This document shows, piece by piece, positions 1 through 8,536 of a stretch of 47,180 bases of DNA (the first letter of the stretch is position 1; each line of letters opens with the position of its first letter). The position numbers and the translations under genes are program-made. Below the pieces are notes generated by a model. The model was not told the origin of the DNA. It did no database searches and was given only the letters and a program-made list of their open reading frames with translations. This DNA comes from UBA4582 sp964228885 (GTDB lineage Bacteria; Pseudomonadota; Gammaproteobacteria; Pseudomonadales; Azotimanducaceae). Where the stretch lies: the NCBI GenBank assembly GCA_964228885.1, contig CAXRCG010000006.1, positions 1 to 47,180 of the forward strand, in the 5' to 3' direction.

Positions 1-1395
1 GACCGGCACGCCTTTTCGCGCCATCGAAAAATGGTCGGCACGAAAGAACAAACCGTTTTCTGGGAGGCTTTCAGGTGTCACCGTGCGCCCTTGTCTAGCG
101 GCTGCTCTCGCGAGGTCAACTTCGAGATCACTTTGACCCTCGCCAACCAGAATCACATCTCGTGCCAACCCGGCTGTTTGTAAGATATCAAGCGTTAAAT
201 TAGCGGCAGTCTTCTCGATCGGAAAAATCGGGTTTTCAGCATAGGCCGCTGACCCGAGCAGGCCACTTTCTTCTGCCGTCCATAGCGCAAAGACAATACT
301 TCTAGCCGGTGTTGGGCTTGATTTGAGAACCCGTGCCAGCTCCAATACACCAGCTGTTCCAAGTGCATCGTCATTGGCGCCAGGCCTGACAACTCGCCCC
401 TGTGAATCAGGTTCGCCTATGCCGTATGCGTCCCAATGAGCTGCCACCATGATACTCTCGTCCGCATGACTTCCGCCAGGTATGACCGCTAGTACGTTTT
501 GACTAATGATGCTATCAACGGCGACCAAAAGATTAGCGCTGAAGTTTACACCACTTAGTTCAAATGCTTTGAACTGACTGTTTCTCGCTAATCTGCGTTG
601 TTCTTCAAAATCGTATCCAGCCATTGCAAAAAGGCGAATCGCAGCATCTAGGTGCAGCCAACCCTGCAATTGAACAGGCTTCGTACCAGTAGTGTTGGTT
701 GCAATGGCATAGTTTTCGCCCGGGGATGAGGACGCGACGTTCCAACCGTAACCCGCAGCCTTATCTTCATGGATGACCAGTGCCGCAATCGCGCCGCGTC
801 GTGCGGCCTCTTCAAATTTGTATGCCCAACGACCATAGTAGGTCATACGCTTGTTACCAAACAATCCGTAAACAGGTTCGGATGCATCAGCAGAAAAATC
901 CGGATCGTTGACTAGAAAGATAGCGACCTTCCCGGATAGATCCACGCCTTCGTAATCATCCCAACCCCGCTCGGGTGCGCTGGCACCAAATCCCACGAAC
1001 ACCACGGGAGCATCCTGTATGCTGTTGCTTGTCAGCGGCAATACGCTACTAATCTCAAGATCTGTCGCCTGTTCTAGGCGCCAGTCGCTATCGCCACTAG
1101 AAAATTTTACATCGAAGTCACCCTGCAAGCGCGTATGGTTGAGCGGTACTGATTGAGTCCAGCCTCCAGCATCACCGCCTGGGTTAAGGCCGAGTGCTTC
1201 AAAACGCTGGATAAGGTATTCGACCGTTTTCGTTTCGCCTTCTGTGCCAGGGGCTCGACCACCGTATTCGTCCGATGCCAGTATGCGAACGGTTTCCGAC
1301 AAGTTGTTCATGTTGATTTTTTCAGCAAGCACTACCCCTGCGTAGATATTGGTCGCTAATGTTAAAGCACCAAGGATTAGTCGATGAGTAATCAT
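1..1395 (-). CDS. M28 family zinc metallopeptidase, C-terminus off the left edge
   Basis: The minus-strand frame is open from ATG 1395 to base 1 (465 codons) without a stop, so the C-terminus lies outside. The N-terminus has a hydrophobic stretch ending near residue 25 (TLATNIYAGVVLA), consistent with a signal peptide and export. The middle contains a PA-like insert (around APERGWDDYEGVDLSGKVAIF). The catalytic M28 core follows with AHWDAYG (zinc His/Asp), GANDDALGTAG (bridging Asp), TAEESG (catalytic Glu pair), LTLDI and RADHFS (late zinc His). This order is that of aminopeptidase Y/PSMA-type M28 enzymes, which remove N-terminal residues from peptides outside the cytoplasm. The start overlaps the stop of the upstream DUF418 gene as ATGA (1392-1395), implying translational coupling. 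The family is clear; the substrate is not. Confidence 0.9.
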   Translation of the reverse strand, partial: MITHRLILGALTLATNIYAGVVLAEKINMNNLSETVRILASDEYGGRAPGTEGETKTVEYLIQRFEALGLNPGGDAGGWTQSVPLNHTRLQGDFDVKFSSGDSDWRLEQATDLEISSVLPLTSNSIQDAPVVFVGFGASAPERGWDDYEGVDLSGKVAIFLVNDPDFSADASEPVYGLFGNKRMTYYGRWAYKFEEAARRGAIAALVIHEDKAAGYGWNVASSSPGENYAIATNTTGTKPVQLQGWLHLDAAIRLFAMAGYDFEEQRRLARNSQFKAFELSGVNFSANLLVAVDSIISQNVLAVIPGGSHADESIMVAAHWDAYGIGEPDSQGRVVRPGANDDALGTAGVLELARVLKSSPTPARSIVFALWTAEESGLLGSAAYAENPIFPIEKTAANLTLDILQTAGLARDVILVGEGQSDLEVDLARAAARQGRTVTPESLPENGLFFRADHFSMARKGVPV

Positions 1396-2684
1396 GAGTG
1401 GTCCCCGTTCGAGATTCGTTTTAGATTTGGCCATCGTCCATAGGTCAATCCTCGCCATAGCCACTCAACTGGACCGAAGTGAAATCGTTTCAGCCACCAT
1501 GGGCTTAATATCATCTGAAATATCCAAATAGTGATCACGACAAGGTAAAGTGAAGTTCTTGAAAGCTTGTCAACCAGGCCAAAACCAAGACCTGTAAAAA
1601 TGACTGCGCAGATTACGGAGTGCATTAAATAATTGGTGAGAGCCATACGACCAACAGCAGACAGACCTGTTTTGATACTGACAAACCCGTGGCTTCTCGT
1701 AAACAAGACCAAAAGCCCTATATAGCCCATTGCCATACCCAGACGCCCAATCTGGTAAGTTGGTTGTATCTGCGCAAAGACTGCTGTCAATTCAAAGTTA
1801 GCGGTGATGCCTCTATAGACTTCGTAACTATTCACGGAGATGCCGATGCAGAAGCCTATTATCGCAAGTTTTTTGTAGAAGGCTAATGAACGCTCTCCCT
1901 GCAGCACTTCGAACTTGTACAGCGCCATGCCCAGAAGCATCATGGCTAGCGCATCCCATACCAAAATAACGGGTACGGTGACCAAGTGCATTTGCAGTGT
2001 CTTTTCAAGGTTAAAAGAAAACGCACTTGTGTAGCTTTCTCGTCTTTGGTTAAGTTCCTTGGATATTTCCTCAGCCGAAGGTTGATTGTCTTTGACAAAA
2101 TCATCCCACTCGGTGGCTAACATCTTGGTATCCGGATTGATGTTAGATAATTCTGTAGCGTGATCTACTTCAAGAGACGCATCTTTTGATGCGGATAGGC
2201 CGAGGCCGAGGATCCCGTAGAAAATTGAGATAAGCAAAATAATGCTGCTTGCCGATATTAGAAGTGTTTTGCCACTTTTGTTTCTAAGGAGGTAGAGAAA
2301 GAAACCGCAAAGAGCATAGGTCACTAGGATGTCGCCCACCCAGAGCAGAATATAGGCATTAAATAGACCAAAGATCAGCAGCCAGAACGTACGCTTGTAA
2401 TGTAAGACGGCACCCTTTGCGCTTGCACCGGTGGTGAAGAGTAATACGCCCGCCCCGAATAGAATAGAGAACAAGCAGCGCATAGCGCCTTCAGCAAATA
2501 TTTCTACTGCCGCCCACGTAACCTTGTCAGATACGGCTCCAAAAATTAGATCGTAGCCCGGGTTGGAATAGGCGGCTGAGTGAAGTCCAAATCCGATGAT
2601 GTTCAGCAACAATATGCCTAATAGCGCAAATCCGCGCAATAAATCCAGAGATTCGATTCTTGCTGTTTCTTTGAGAGGTTCCAT
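1392..2684 (-). CDS. DUF418 (YeiB-type) integral membrane protein
   Basis: A 430-residue polytopic membrane protein. It opens with the family signature ESLDLLRGFALLGILLLNI, and the C-terminal third carries the DUF418 block (IGRLGMAMGYIGL, GRMALTNYLMHSVI, WLWRGLTYGRW). About ten hydrophobic segments are visible, interrupted by a polar loop around residues 165-225. DUF418/YeiB proteins resemble acyltransferase-3-like membrane proteins and are often described as possible transporters, but no function is firmly established. Its stop overlaps the start of the M28 peptidase gene by four bases, so the two are probably one transcript. Starting at ATG 2684 puts the signature motif at residue 12, as usual for the family. 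No strong Shine-Dalgarno is visible. Confidence 0.85.
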   Translation of the reverse strand: MEPLKETARIESLDLLRGFALLGILLLNIIGFGLHSAAYSNPGYDLIFGAVSDKVTWAAVEIFAEGAMRCLFSILFGAGVLLFTTGASAKGAVLHYKRTFWLLIFGLFNAYILLWVGDILVTYALCGFFLYLLRNKSGKTLLISASSIILLISIFYGILGLGLSASKDASLEVDHATELSNINPDTKMLATEWDDFVKDNQPSAEEISKELNQRRESYTSAFSFNLEKTLQMHLVTVPVILVWDALAMMLLGMALYKFEVLQGERSLAFYKKLAIIGFCIGISVNSYEVYRGITANFELTAVFAQIQPTYQIGRLGMAMGYIGLLVLFTRSHGFVSIKTGLSAVGRMALTNYLMHSVICAVIFTGLGFGLVDKLSRTSLYLVVITIWIFQMILSPWWLKRFHFGPVEWLWRGLTYGRWPNLKRISNGDHS

Positions 2685-3148
2685 AAACCGTGTACCGACG
2701 CTTTATCAAAAGTTGTCATCCTAGTGGTATTTGAAACCAGCGACTACTGAAATTTGATAAATTAGTCTTTGTACCTAGGTGTTAAACCGTTATCAGACTT
2801 TGGCAGTTTGAATGACTCTCTAGAAGGGGTGTCGAATTTTTCGTGAATCCTTGAATGACCTCGCTATAATCCCACCTTGTGGGTTAGCATGAACTCGTCA
2901 TGTTGGCATCAAGTGCATAGATCGCCTCAGATAGTTTGGAATGAAAATATTTTTTCGGACAATCTCATGGATACACGATGCTGCCCTTGAAGTAGTGCAT
3001 GCTTTCCCAATTGTGGGTATAACCTTCGACAGGCTTGTATTATCCCTAGCATACTCGTAGGGAGTGATAGGTAAATGTTTGTGGAATCGGAAAATAACCT
3101 GTGTAATAGGTGTTTGCACCGCGGGAAAAATTGAGAGAAGGATTAATG
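2685..3148. other. Intergenic region between divergent DUF418 and crotonase genes
   Basis: No convincing gene. It holds a perfect -10 hexamer (TATAAT, 2865-2870, plus strand) followed by a CCCAC-CTT-GTGGG dyad at 2871-2883. Anything transcribed from there would give the crotonase gene a leader of about 270 bases. Frames of about 100 codons crossing this region lack a ribosome binding site and read through the crotonase start. Confidence 0.4.
2865..2883 (+). promoter_or_regulatory. Candidate -10 element abutting a CCCAC/GTGGG dyad
   Basis: TATAAT at 2865-2870 is immediately followed by the inverted repeat CCCAC-CTT-GTGGG (2871-2883), which would sit across the predicted transcription start. 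No good -35 hexamer lies 16-18 bases upstream, so either the promoter depends on an activator or the match is chance. An operator at the start site would be a typical repressor position; this is inference. Confidence 0.28.
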
Positions 3149-3964
3149 ATGGATAATTCAACAGAAAACGCCGACACCCTTTATGAAGTAGAAGACGGCA
3201 TTGCAACGATTACGCTAAATCGACCAGAGCAGATGAATACGTTAGGTGGCTCGATGATGGCATTGGTGAGCGACTATATGAATGAGGCTGAACAGGATAA
3301 TGACGTTCGGGTGATTATTCTGACTGGTGCTGGTCGAATGTTTTGCGCCGGTCTAGATGTTGTTTCAGCGCAATCGCGCGCGGGTTCTCAATCCGGCGCC
3401 AACACGCCAGCTTCTATTCCTGTAAGTTTGAATGTAAAAACGTTTCCGCCTGCTGTGATTTTCAACTGCGAGAAGCCGGTGATTTGCGCGTTAAATGGCG
3501 CAGCAGCGGGTTTTGGAATGGATATGGCGTTGTGTTGTGATATTCGCATCATGGCGCAGCGAGCTAAATTTGCGCCGACCCCGGTAAAAAGAGGCATTGT
3601 TCCGGAGAGTGGCGGTACATGGGTGCTACCTAGACTTGTAGGCTGGGAGAAGGCTGCCGAAATAATTTATCGAGCCAGAAATATGGATGCTGATGAATGT
3701 AAGACGCTGGGGTTGTGTGCCCACGTTGTGCCAGACGAGGAGTTAATGCCCTTTGCAAAATCGTTGGCAAATGATATTGCGGCTAATGCTCCACTTGCGG
3801 TGCAGTCTGCCAAACGTCTGATGCGGATGGGATTAGCCGAACAATTCAATGATCATGTACATCATGTTTATATGAATTTTCTGCAGTTGATGCGTACTGA
3901 GGATGCGAAAGAAGGCATGACTTCATTTGCCCAAAAACGGTCAGCGGACTTTAAGGGTCAATAA
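3149..3964 (+). CDS. Enoyl-CoA hydratase/isomerase (crotonase) family protein
   Basis: About 271 residues with a complete crotonase fold: IATITLNRPEQMNTL near the N-terminus; VRVIILTGAGRMFCAGLDV, whose AGLD supplies one oxyanion-hole amide; GAAAGFGMDMALCCDIRI for the second; and VPESGGTWVLPRLVG, where Glu is at the usual catalytic position. Family members hydrate, isomerise or cleave acyl-CoA thioesters; the exact reaction cannot be read from sequence. An ATG pair lies at 3146 and 3149, preceded by AGAAGGA (3136-3142); spacing favours 3149. A longer frame back to 3110 has no ribosome binding site. It converges on the GH3 gene with only 14 bases between stops, and neither neighbour is a beta-oxidation gene. 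Confidence 0.88.
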   Translation: MDNSTENADTLYEVEDGIATITLNRPEQMNTLGGSMMALVSDYMNEAEQDNDVRVIILTGAGRMFCAGLDVVSAQSRAGSQSGANTPASIPVSLNVKTFPPAVIFNCEKPVICALNGAAAGFGMDMALCCDIRIMAQRAKFAPTPVKRGIVPESGGTWVLPRLVGWEKAAEIIYRARNMDADECKTLGLCAHVVPDEELMPFAKSLANDIAANAPLAVQSAKRLMRMGLAEQFNDHVHHVYMNFLQLMRTEDAKEGMTSFAQKRSADFKGQ

Positions 3965-3978
3965 TTTTCTTAAGCCTC

Positions 3979-5820
3979 TCATTGCTTTTTGTAATCTGCG
4001 CCGAGAGGAAACAATGCATCCTTGCTATCAGACGGAAGGTCAGGTCTTTGACTTCTCACCGAGTGCATGGAGCGTGGTAGCTCGAAAGGAAGTGTGCCTT
4101 CGGTTTCAAGCTGGCTGCAAATTACGTTAATCATCAGATCATCTGAAACCCCGAGATCAACATACAAACCGTCAAGGTCGTCAACAATGTCGGTGACGAC
4201 CGCAGGTCTGCTCATCTGAATGACAGCAATCGTCGGCATTTTTTTTGATAACGCTTTTACTTTTTTGGCAATCTGCAGTGTCGGTTTGAAATCTATGTCT
4301 CCCTCCTGTTGGCGGCTACCAAAAAAGAAGTTGGGATGAAGGGCTTCATGAGGCGTTGAAAGTTTGATTATCGCAGCGTCAGCTTCGTTAAGGCCAGTGA
4401 CATCATCTTCCTGAGAGAGCCCGAAGTTTTCGAGATGATAGCGGGTGGTGGCGTTCACACAAGAAGGTTTCTTTAGACATATAATTGACCTTTGCTGTGC
4501 TATTCTTCCAGCAGACAGTGCCCGCCGTGACCCGACCAGGTCGCCCGCTTTTGTTGCGTCAACGAAGGGCGACTCGAAAAGACCCTGTTTGAATTTCTGT
4601 ACTAACATTCTGTAAGCAGCTTGATCAATTCTTGATTCAGAAATCAAGCCGTTGTCGATGGCGCTTAACATCGTCACAACATCCTCTTCGCCACCGAGCT
4701 GGTCACAGCCCGCGTTGACTGCTTTTGCAAACCGCTCTTCACGGCTCAGAGTTTCCACTCCCCAGGGCATGCCGATATCGATGGGTGTCTGTTTTTTAGT
4801 TGGGTTGAAGGTTTGTTCGCCAGCATCTCGAAATATCGCCCAATCTGAAAGGACAAATCCTTTGAAGCCACATTGGGCGCGCAGCAGTTCGGTGATCAGT
4901 TCTCTTGAAAAGCCACCTGCAACCTGCTCGAGTATTTCTCCGTTCAGCGCTAGATTCTCAAGTATGGTGTAGGTAGGCATAACACCAGCGACATTGTGTT
5001 CAAATGATGACAGGAAAGGTTCAACGTGCAGGCGCAGAGACTCTTCGGTCAACTGCGAAAAGCGGCCATAGGCATTGTGGCCATCAAAGCCGTGAGGTGC
5101 TGCGCCGTAGCCTACCCAGTGTTTGACAACGCAAGATACGCTTTTTTCGTGCAAGCCCTTTGTGCCTAATTGCATGCCTTTTACATAGGCCCCAACAAGC
5201 GTTCGCGCTAGGTCCGGATTTTCGCCGAAGGTGCCTGATATGCGAGACCAACGAGGTTCAGTGGCAAGATCAGCTTGAGGCGATAACGCCATATGGATAC
5301 CGACAGCGCGATATTCGGCTCTTGCAATCTCAGTAAACTGCTCTACCAGTTCGGCGCTACCAACCGCCGCCAAACCTGTGGTTTCTGGCCATTGACTAAA
5401 CCCCTTTGCTCTTGAGCTAGCCCCTGTAACGTGCTGAAAATGATGCCGGGGGTCAGTGCTGATCGTCACTGGAATACCAAGACGCGTGTCAGCAGCAATC
5501 TGTTGCAAGCTATTGTTTTGCTCTGCAAACTCTTGGGGCGTATTGTCGAGGCGTGTAATCAGGTGGTTAATCTTGCTCTCAGAGATCAGTTGTTGGTTAG
5601 CCGTTTGATTATATTCCGCCCCCACACCCATCACTCCTAGAGGACCAGTTGATTGGGCGGTGCCGTGCATCATGACGCCTGCTTTTTCTGCTATCGTCAT
5701 TCTATTTAACAGATCTTTCGCACGTGCATCGGGACTCAAGCGATGATCTTCGTAGGGCGAGAGCACCCCATCGTGATCCAAATCTCGGAACTCGATACCG
5801 TCGATAGCTAGCTTTTTCAT
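3979..5820 (-). CDS. Glycoside hydrolase family 3 (beta-glucosidase-like)
   Basis: A 613-residue cytoplasmic-looking enzyme with no signal peptide. The GH3 N-terminal barrel runs from about residue 35 (NRMTIAEKAGVMMHG) through the substrate-binding motif VKHWVGYGAAPHGFDG to the nucleophile motif GFVLSDWAIF (Asp near residue 326). The C-terminal alpha/beta sandwich is present but divergent (around IICLKKP and LSTPHEALHPNFFFG). GH3 enzymes release terminal beta-linked glucose, xylose or N-acetylglucosamine from oligosaccharides. An EF-hand-like loop, DLDHDGVLSPYED, sits at residues 14-26 just before the barrel. ATG 5820 (MKKLAID) is preferred over an upstream GTG at 5832. It is convergent with the crotonase gene and seems monocistronic; substrate specificity is unknown. 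Confidence 0.88.
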   Translation of the reverse strand: MKKLAIDGIEFRDLDHDGVLSPYEDHRLSPDARAKDLLNRMTIAEKAGVMMHGTAQSTGPLGVMGVGAEYNQTANQQLISESKINHLITRLDNTPQEFAEQNNSLQQIAADTRLGIPVTISTDPRHHFQHVTGASSRAKGFSQWPETTGLAAVGSAELVEQFTEIARAEYRAVGIHMALSPQADLATEPRWSRISGTFGENPDLARTLVGAYVKGMQLGTKGLHEKSVSCVVKHWVGYGAAPHGFDGHNAYGRFSQLTEESLRLHVEPFLSSFEHNVAGVMPTYTILENLALNGEILEQVAGGFSRELITELLRAQCGFKGFVLSDWAIFRDAGEQTFNPTKKQTPIDIGMPWGVETLSREERFAKAVNAGCDQLGGEEDVVTMLSAIDNGLISESRIDQAAYRMLVQKFKQGLFESPFVDATKAGDLVGSRRALSAGRIAQQRSIICLKKPSCVNATTRYHLENFGLSQEDDVTGLNEADAAIIKLSTPHEALHPNFFFGSRQQEGDIDFKPTLQIAKKVKALSKKMPTIAVIQMSRPAVVTDIVDDLDGLYVDLGVSDDLMINVICSQLETEGTLPFELPRSMHSVRSQRPDLPSDSKDALFPLGADYKKQ

Positions 5821-5986
5821 GATTAATCTCACGCTTGCAAGGGAAATTTGGGTAGAAGCAGTATAGATCTTAGCGTGAATTAAATACTACGTCTGATGAG
5901 CAATGGCATTGAATAGTTGGCTAGGGGGAATCTTGTGTGCTTTCCTCAACTGATTTAACCTGCAGCAAAACCAAGGAGAAAATCAA

Positions 5987-6622
5987 ATGGCTAATGATCA
6001 AATGTCACTGTTTGATGCGATATATAATTGTCGAGCAATGCGAAAACTAGATACTCGGGAGGTTCCCGAAGCCGATCTGAAGCAACTCATCGATGCCGCC
6101 AACCAGGCGCCTTCGGGTTCTAACATGCAGAATGGTCGGTGGATTGTTGTCAGAGATGCTGTAGTGAAGCAGAAGCTTGCAGATCTTAATCGTGCCGGTG
6201 TTGAAGCCTACATTGGACCTCAGGCTGCCCGACCTGGGAGTTTACCGCACCAATCGGAAGAGAAGCGTAAGCGCATGCTGAATGCTGTCATCTGGCAAAT
6301 GGAACATATGCATGAAATACCCGCGCTGATCATCGCCTGTATGGAATATGGTCAGAAAGTTGATGCGACTGTTGCGCAGCGCGGAGGCGGTTCTCTGTGG
6401 CCGGGCATCCAAAACCTGTTGCTGGCAGCGAGAGCAATGGGACTTGGTGCTGCACCTACCACCCTTGCGCTGAATGATCAGGATAAAGTCAGGGAAGCCT
6501 TGAATATGCCTGACACGATGGCCGCGTTGTGCCTAATTCCTGTTGGTTATCCTCTCGGTAAGTTTGGCCCAGTCACGAGAAAGCCAGTTGAGGATATAAT
6601 GCGTTTTGATCAGTGGTCGTGA
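5987..6622 (+). CDS. Nitroreductase family FMN oxidoreductase
   Basis: A 211-residue single-domain nitroreductase. The N-terminal motif AIYNCRAMRKLDTREV corresponds to the usual FMN-phosphate-binding R-S-x-R element, followed by LIDAANQAPSGSNMQNGRW, the family's APSxxNxQ motif. Near the C-terminus, LLAARAMGLGAAPTTL and LCLIPVGYPLG are the second FMN/NAD(P)H block. Members use NAD(P)H and FMN to reduce nitroaromatics, quinones, enones or halogenated phenols, usually as homodimers. The start is well supported by AAGGAG nine bases upstream. It stands alone between two minus-strand genes, with its own promoter presumably in 5821-5986. Confidence 0.9.
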   Translation: MANDQMSLFDAIYNCRAMRKLDTREVPEADLKQLIDAANQAPSGSNMQNGRWIVVRDAVVKQKLADLNRAGVEAYIGPQAARPGSLPHQSEEKRKRMLNAVIWQMEHMHEIPALIIACMEYGQKVDATVAQRGGGSLWPGIQNLLLAARAMGLGAAPTTLALNDQDKVREALNMPDTMAALCLIPVGYPLGKFGPVTRKPVEDIMRFDQWS

Positions 6623-6928
6623 TAATCGCAGAGCAGATAATAGCCGCGCTATCGACTCAGCGAATTACGAGAAATTACGTGATCAATTAATTTGGATTGA
6701 ATCGCGCGACTTAGCTTGTAGAAGTCGCTAATGGTTCGGATGTTTCATGTCTGGCACCTAATGTCTCCGAAGTTGCGTAGTCAACTGCCGCAAAGTAAGC
6801 GCGCTGGTCAGATTATCAAATGTTTATCGACCAAATTTTATTAAAATATGGCTATCATTGTCAGAGCCCGTCGCATTTAGTCAGTGCGCTAGAACTTTCT
6901 GATTAGGCATTTTAGTCGATTGCTCGAC
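6623..6928. other. Intergenic region downstream of nitroreductase and of the MIOX operon
   Basis: Convergent gene ends. I see no clear Rho-independent terminator and no RNA gene. One plus-strand frame, shifted by one from the nitroreductase, stays open for roughly 40 codons past the nitroreductase stop, but it has no start site of its own and I treat it as chance. Confidence 0.4.
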
Positions 6929-7699
6929 TCAAACAGCCCAAGCTATTTTTGCGGGCAAATACTTTTCAATCAGATCAAGGTAATACGGTCGAAGCTCATC
7001 CCAATTCACGGTGTGATCTACTTTTGAATAAAGGTCATAAGGATTAAATTTTTGTATCCATGGCAGCATTGCCCGGTCGTGGTCATCGCAAAGGTCGTCG
7101 TAAGCACCACATTGATGCCAGGCATAAAACGAATGAAACCGGATCATGTACTGCGCGGGTTCAGGAAGATAATCCTTAATGTATTGGAACAGGTACTCAT
7201 CGTGTCCCCAGGACATCATGATGTTACGCAGACCACAAGCGGGTTCGTAAATTCCTGTGGTCGTTTGGTATGCAGGATTATCTGAATCGGGGTTGTCGGC
7301 AAAAAATTGCGGATACACGATCTTATCGCTGAATCGACACCCGACTGGAAAAGTGTCGCCAACGACTGACCATTGAGGCTCTCCTGACAAACAGAGAATC
7401 TTGCCGAGATCGTGTATAAAACCCGTGAGCACAAACCAGTCATCATGATTGTCTCTTCGAATGGCTTCTGCGGTTTGTAGCAAGTGCTGTAATTGCGATA
7501 GCTCTGTGTCCGGATCAGAATCATCAACCAGTGTGTCGAGATAGGTTAGCGCTTCAAGCCAAGTCATTGAGCGTGTGCTGGTTGGCGAGTAAACAAAGCG
7601 CTTAAATTGATTTGTGACAAAGTCAAATGTTTGACGGCGGTGATTAAGACGGTAAAAGGTTTCAACCGTATTTCGACCGGGGGACTGATAGTCTCTCAT
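6929..7699 (-). CDS. Inositol oxygenase (MIOX) family protein
   Basis: At 256 residues this is close to animal and plant myo-inositol oxygenase (about 285). All six di-iron ligands of human MIOX have counterparts: His72 (QHLLQTAEAIR), His96 and Asp97 (LTGFIHDLGK), His166 (MMSWGHDEYL), His189 (MIRFHSFYAWH) and Asp228 (YSKVDHT). Other hallmarks are WSVVGDTFPVGC and the closing DELRPYYLDLIEKYLP. The known reaction is O2-dependent ring cleavage of myo-inositol to D-glucuronate. No glucuronate or inositol catabolic gene is nearby, so the substrate could differ. It is last in a four-gene operon, 15 bases after the N-acetyltransferase gene. The enzyme is typical of eukaryotes and patchy in bacteria. 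Confidence 0.93.
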   Translation of the reverse strand: MRDYQSPGRNTVETFYRLNHRRQTFDFVTNQFKRFVYSPTSTRSMTWLEALTYLDTLVDDSDPDTELSQLQHLLQTAEAIRRDNHDDWFVLTGFIHDLGKILCLSGEPQWSVVGDTFPVGCRFSDKIVYPQFFADNPDSDNPAYQTTTGIYEPACGLRNIMMSWGHDEYLFQYIKDYLPEPAQYMIRFHSFYAWHQCGAYDDLCDDHDRAMLPWIQKFNPYDLYSKVDHTVNWDELRPYYLDLIEKYLPAKIAWAV

Positions 7700-7714
7700 T
7701 TGCCGTTCACCAAT

Positions 7715-8527
7715 CTAACCAATGTTGTCAAGAAATAACGCTTGATGTCGTTTAAGCATCTTTGGCCATAGTCCTATCACTTCAGGAACATTGATTTTAA
7801 ATACATTTTGCAGACGCTGGTGAAGTGCTTCAGCGCTATTTAGCACCTTCGTTTCGATGCCCCTTGATGTGATTTTACGCCCTGTGCACCCTACTTGAAC
7901 TTCATATCCATCCTGAACGAAACGTTGCGCAATTAACGTCATGACAAAAGGTGAGTACTCAGCGGTCTGCAGGCTGTGACATACATTTTCGAGCTGAGAC
8001 TCGTCTGCAGGCTCAGTTTTGAAATCAAAGTTTGGTGCGCCACCAAATTGATGATTGTGTAGCCGCCAGTAGCCATCGGTGAGGTGTTCCAGTTTGAAAT
8101 TAAATCCTCGCTCTGAAAACTCACCTTCTTTCAAAGGCACCGGTAGTAAAAATCCATCCCCAAAGCCAACATCAACGAGGTAAGGCCGGTCCAACTCGGT
8201 CAGTAGAACAAGGTGCGAACCAACAACGGCATCGCCTCGTTCATTTCGGTTGACGCCAGCGGATATCCGCATGATGTCAAAGCCTATTTCTTCTAATGCC
8301 CAGCCCATGAGGCCATTCATCTCATAACACCAGCCACCGCGACCTAGCGCTACAATTTTGTTGTAGGCCGCCTGAACATTTGTTGTTAGAGGAATGCTAA
8401 GTTGGACATCGAGATCCTCGTAAGTAATCGCATGAAGATGGTGTTGATGAATACCGTTTAGGGTTTCGAGATCGACATTCAGCGGACCACGGTAGTCAAT
8501 TCTTTCTAGATAGCGAGAAAGTAGCAT
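7715..8527 (-). CDS. Arylamine N-acetyltransferase (NAT)
   Basis: A 270-residue NAT with the full cysteine-protease-like triad: Cys67 in RGGWCYEMN, His105 in GSHLVLL and Asp119 in VDVGFGDGF. Spacing and length match bacterial NATs. NATs move an acetyl or other acyl group from CoA to arylamines or hydrazines; some bacterial members act in aromatic or natural-product metabolism rather than detoxification. The start at ATG 8527 lies nine bases after the stop of the upstream metallohydrolase gene, with an AGAGGA near that stop that could serve as ribosome binding site. It is the third gene of the P450-MBL-NAT-MIOX operon, which suggests the acceptor is an intermediate of that pathway; that is inference. 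Confidence 0.93.
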   Translation of the reverse strand: MLLSRYLERIDYRGPLNVDLETLNGIHQHHLHAITYEDLDVQLSIPLTTNVQAAYNKIVALGRGGWCYEMNGLMGWALEEIGFDIMRISAGVNRNERGDAVVGSHLVLLTELDRPYLVDVGFGDGFLLPVPLKEGEFSERGFNFKLEHLTDGYWRLHNHQFGGAPNFDFKTEPADESQLENVCHSLQTAEYSPFVMTLIAQRFVQDGYEVQVGCTGRKITSRGIETKVLNSAEALHQRLQNVFKINVPEVIGLWPKMLKRHQALFLDNIG

Positions 8528-8536
8528 GATCGCTGG

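Noticed and set aside
2898..3206. 102-codon minus-strand frame in the crotonase upstream region
   Set aside because: No ribosome binding site, unusual Cys/Leu-rich composition, and overlap with the well-supported crotonase start.
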